Below are positions 34,671 through 34,720 of a DNA stretch of 34,720 nucleotides, in pieces (position 1 is the first letter of the stretch; each line of letters opens with the position of its first letter). The DNA lies in contig PFEY01000027.1 in NCBI GenBank assembly GCA_002783205.1, positions 1 to 34,720 on the forward strand, given 5' to 3'. This DNA is from Rhodobacteraceae bacterium CG17_big_fil_post_rev_8_21_14_2_50_63_15 (lineage in GTDB: Bacteria; Pseudomonadota; Alphaproteobacteria; Rhodobacterales; Rhodobacteraceae). The notes under the pieces are model-generated. The model saw only the letters and a list, made by a program, of their open reading frames with translations, did not search any database and was not told the origin of the DNA. A program made the position numbers and the translations under genes.

Positions 34671-34720
34671 ATGAAACTGATCGAGCTGGACGCCGCCGAT
34701 ATCCGAATTCTTTGCGCGTT
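34671..34720 (+). CDS. Lrp/AsnC-type transcriptional regulator, N-terminus (partial)
   Basis: An ATG at 34671 opens MKLIELDAADIRILCA and runs off the window. The pattern LDxxDxxIL is the opening of the Lrp/AsnC helix-turn-helix domain (usually LDxxDrkIL.aLq). Only 16 residues are available, so the family call is based on this short match. Confidence 0.5.
   Translation, partial: MKLIELDAADIRILCA

Overview
The window looks like a chromosomal segment from a marine-type alphaproteobacterium of the Rhodobacterales (Roseobacter group). The basis is high GC, the dnaX-ybaB-recR order, a TrcR/DUF1013 regulator, COQ9, and a tail fragment of a Rhodobacter-type gene transfer agent (GTA) protein. No rRNA, tRNA or CRISPR array was found.

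Region 1 (1-14.5 kb) is conserved housekeeping DNA. It holds the end of a thiamine-like (YnjCD) ABC importer, a zinc metallopeptidase with a tyrosine-phosphatase-like protein, dnaX-ybaB-recR, a DUF1294 membrane protein, a PLP-dependent ornithine/diaminopimelate-type decarboxylase with a long leader, TrcR, a secreted RNase T2, a quinone reductase with COQ9, rpsU, rlmN and parE.

Region 2 (14.5-27.7 kb) is an accessory block in which most products carry export signals. It holds a DUF2092 protein with a small secreted partner and an outer-membrane channel-like protein, a DUF900 lipoprotein hydrolase, an octaheme cytochrome fused to HEAT and TPR repeats, a MATE exporter, an AraC-type regulator, a beta-barrel protein, an arylsulfatase and a SYLF/Ysc84 protein. 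The AraC regulator and the arylsulfatase are each interrupted by a single in-frame TAG. Two of the exported loci share a nearly identical promoter-like element placed exactly 97 nt before their start codons.

Region 3 (27.7-28.3 kb) is a scar of broken genes: the C-terminal half of a VapC-type PIN toxin, the first codons of an MmeI-like DNA methyltransferase, an IS66-type left end, and the signal peptide of an exported binding protein cut off by that IS.

Region 4 (28.3-33.9 kb) is a compact minus-strand catabolic operon: AA_synth-family protein, alpha/beta hydrolase, flavin reductase with a Nudix-like tail, luciferase-like monooxygenase and aldehyde dehydrogenase. A divergent GntR/FCD regulator faces it, with a perfect TGGTATACCA palindrome in the shared promoter. 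The layout recalls Rut or pyridine-type two-component flavin monooxygenase pathways, but the substrate is unknown. The operon appears to have lost its downstream gene to the IS66 remnant.

Region 5 (33.9-34.7 kb) is a second scar: a truncated gene start, the C-terminal end of an IS3-family transposase, the last ~40 codons of a GTA orfg12-like (DUF2460) protein, an unidentified stretch, and the first codons of an Lrp/AsnC-type regulator running off the window.
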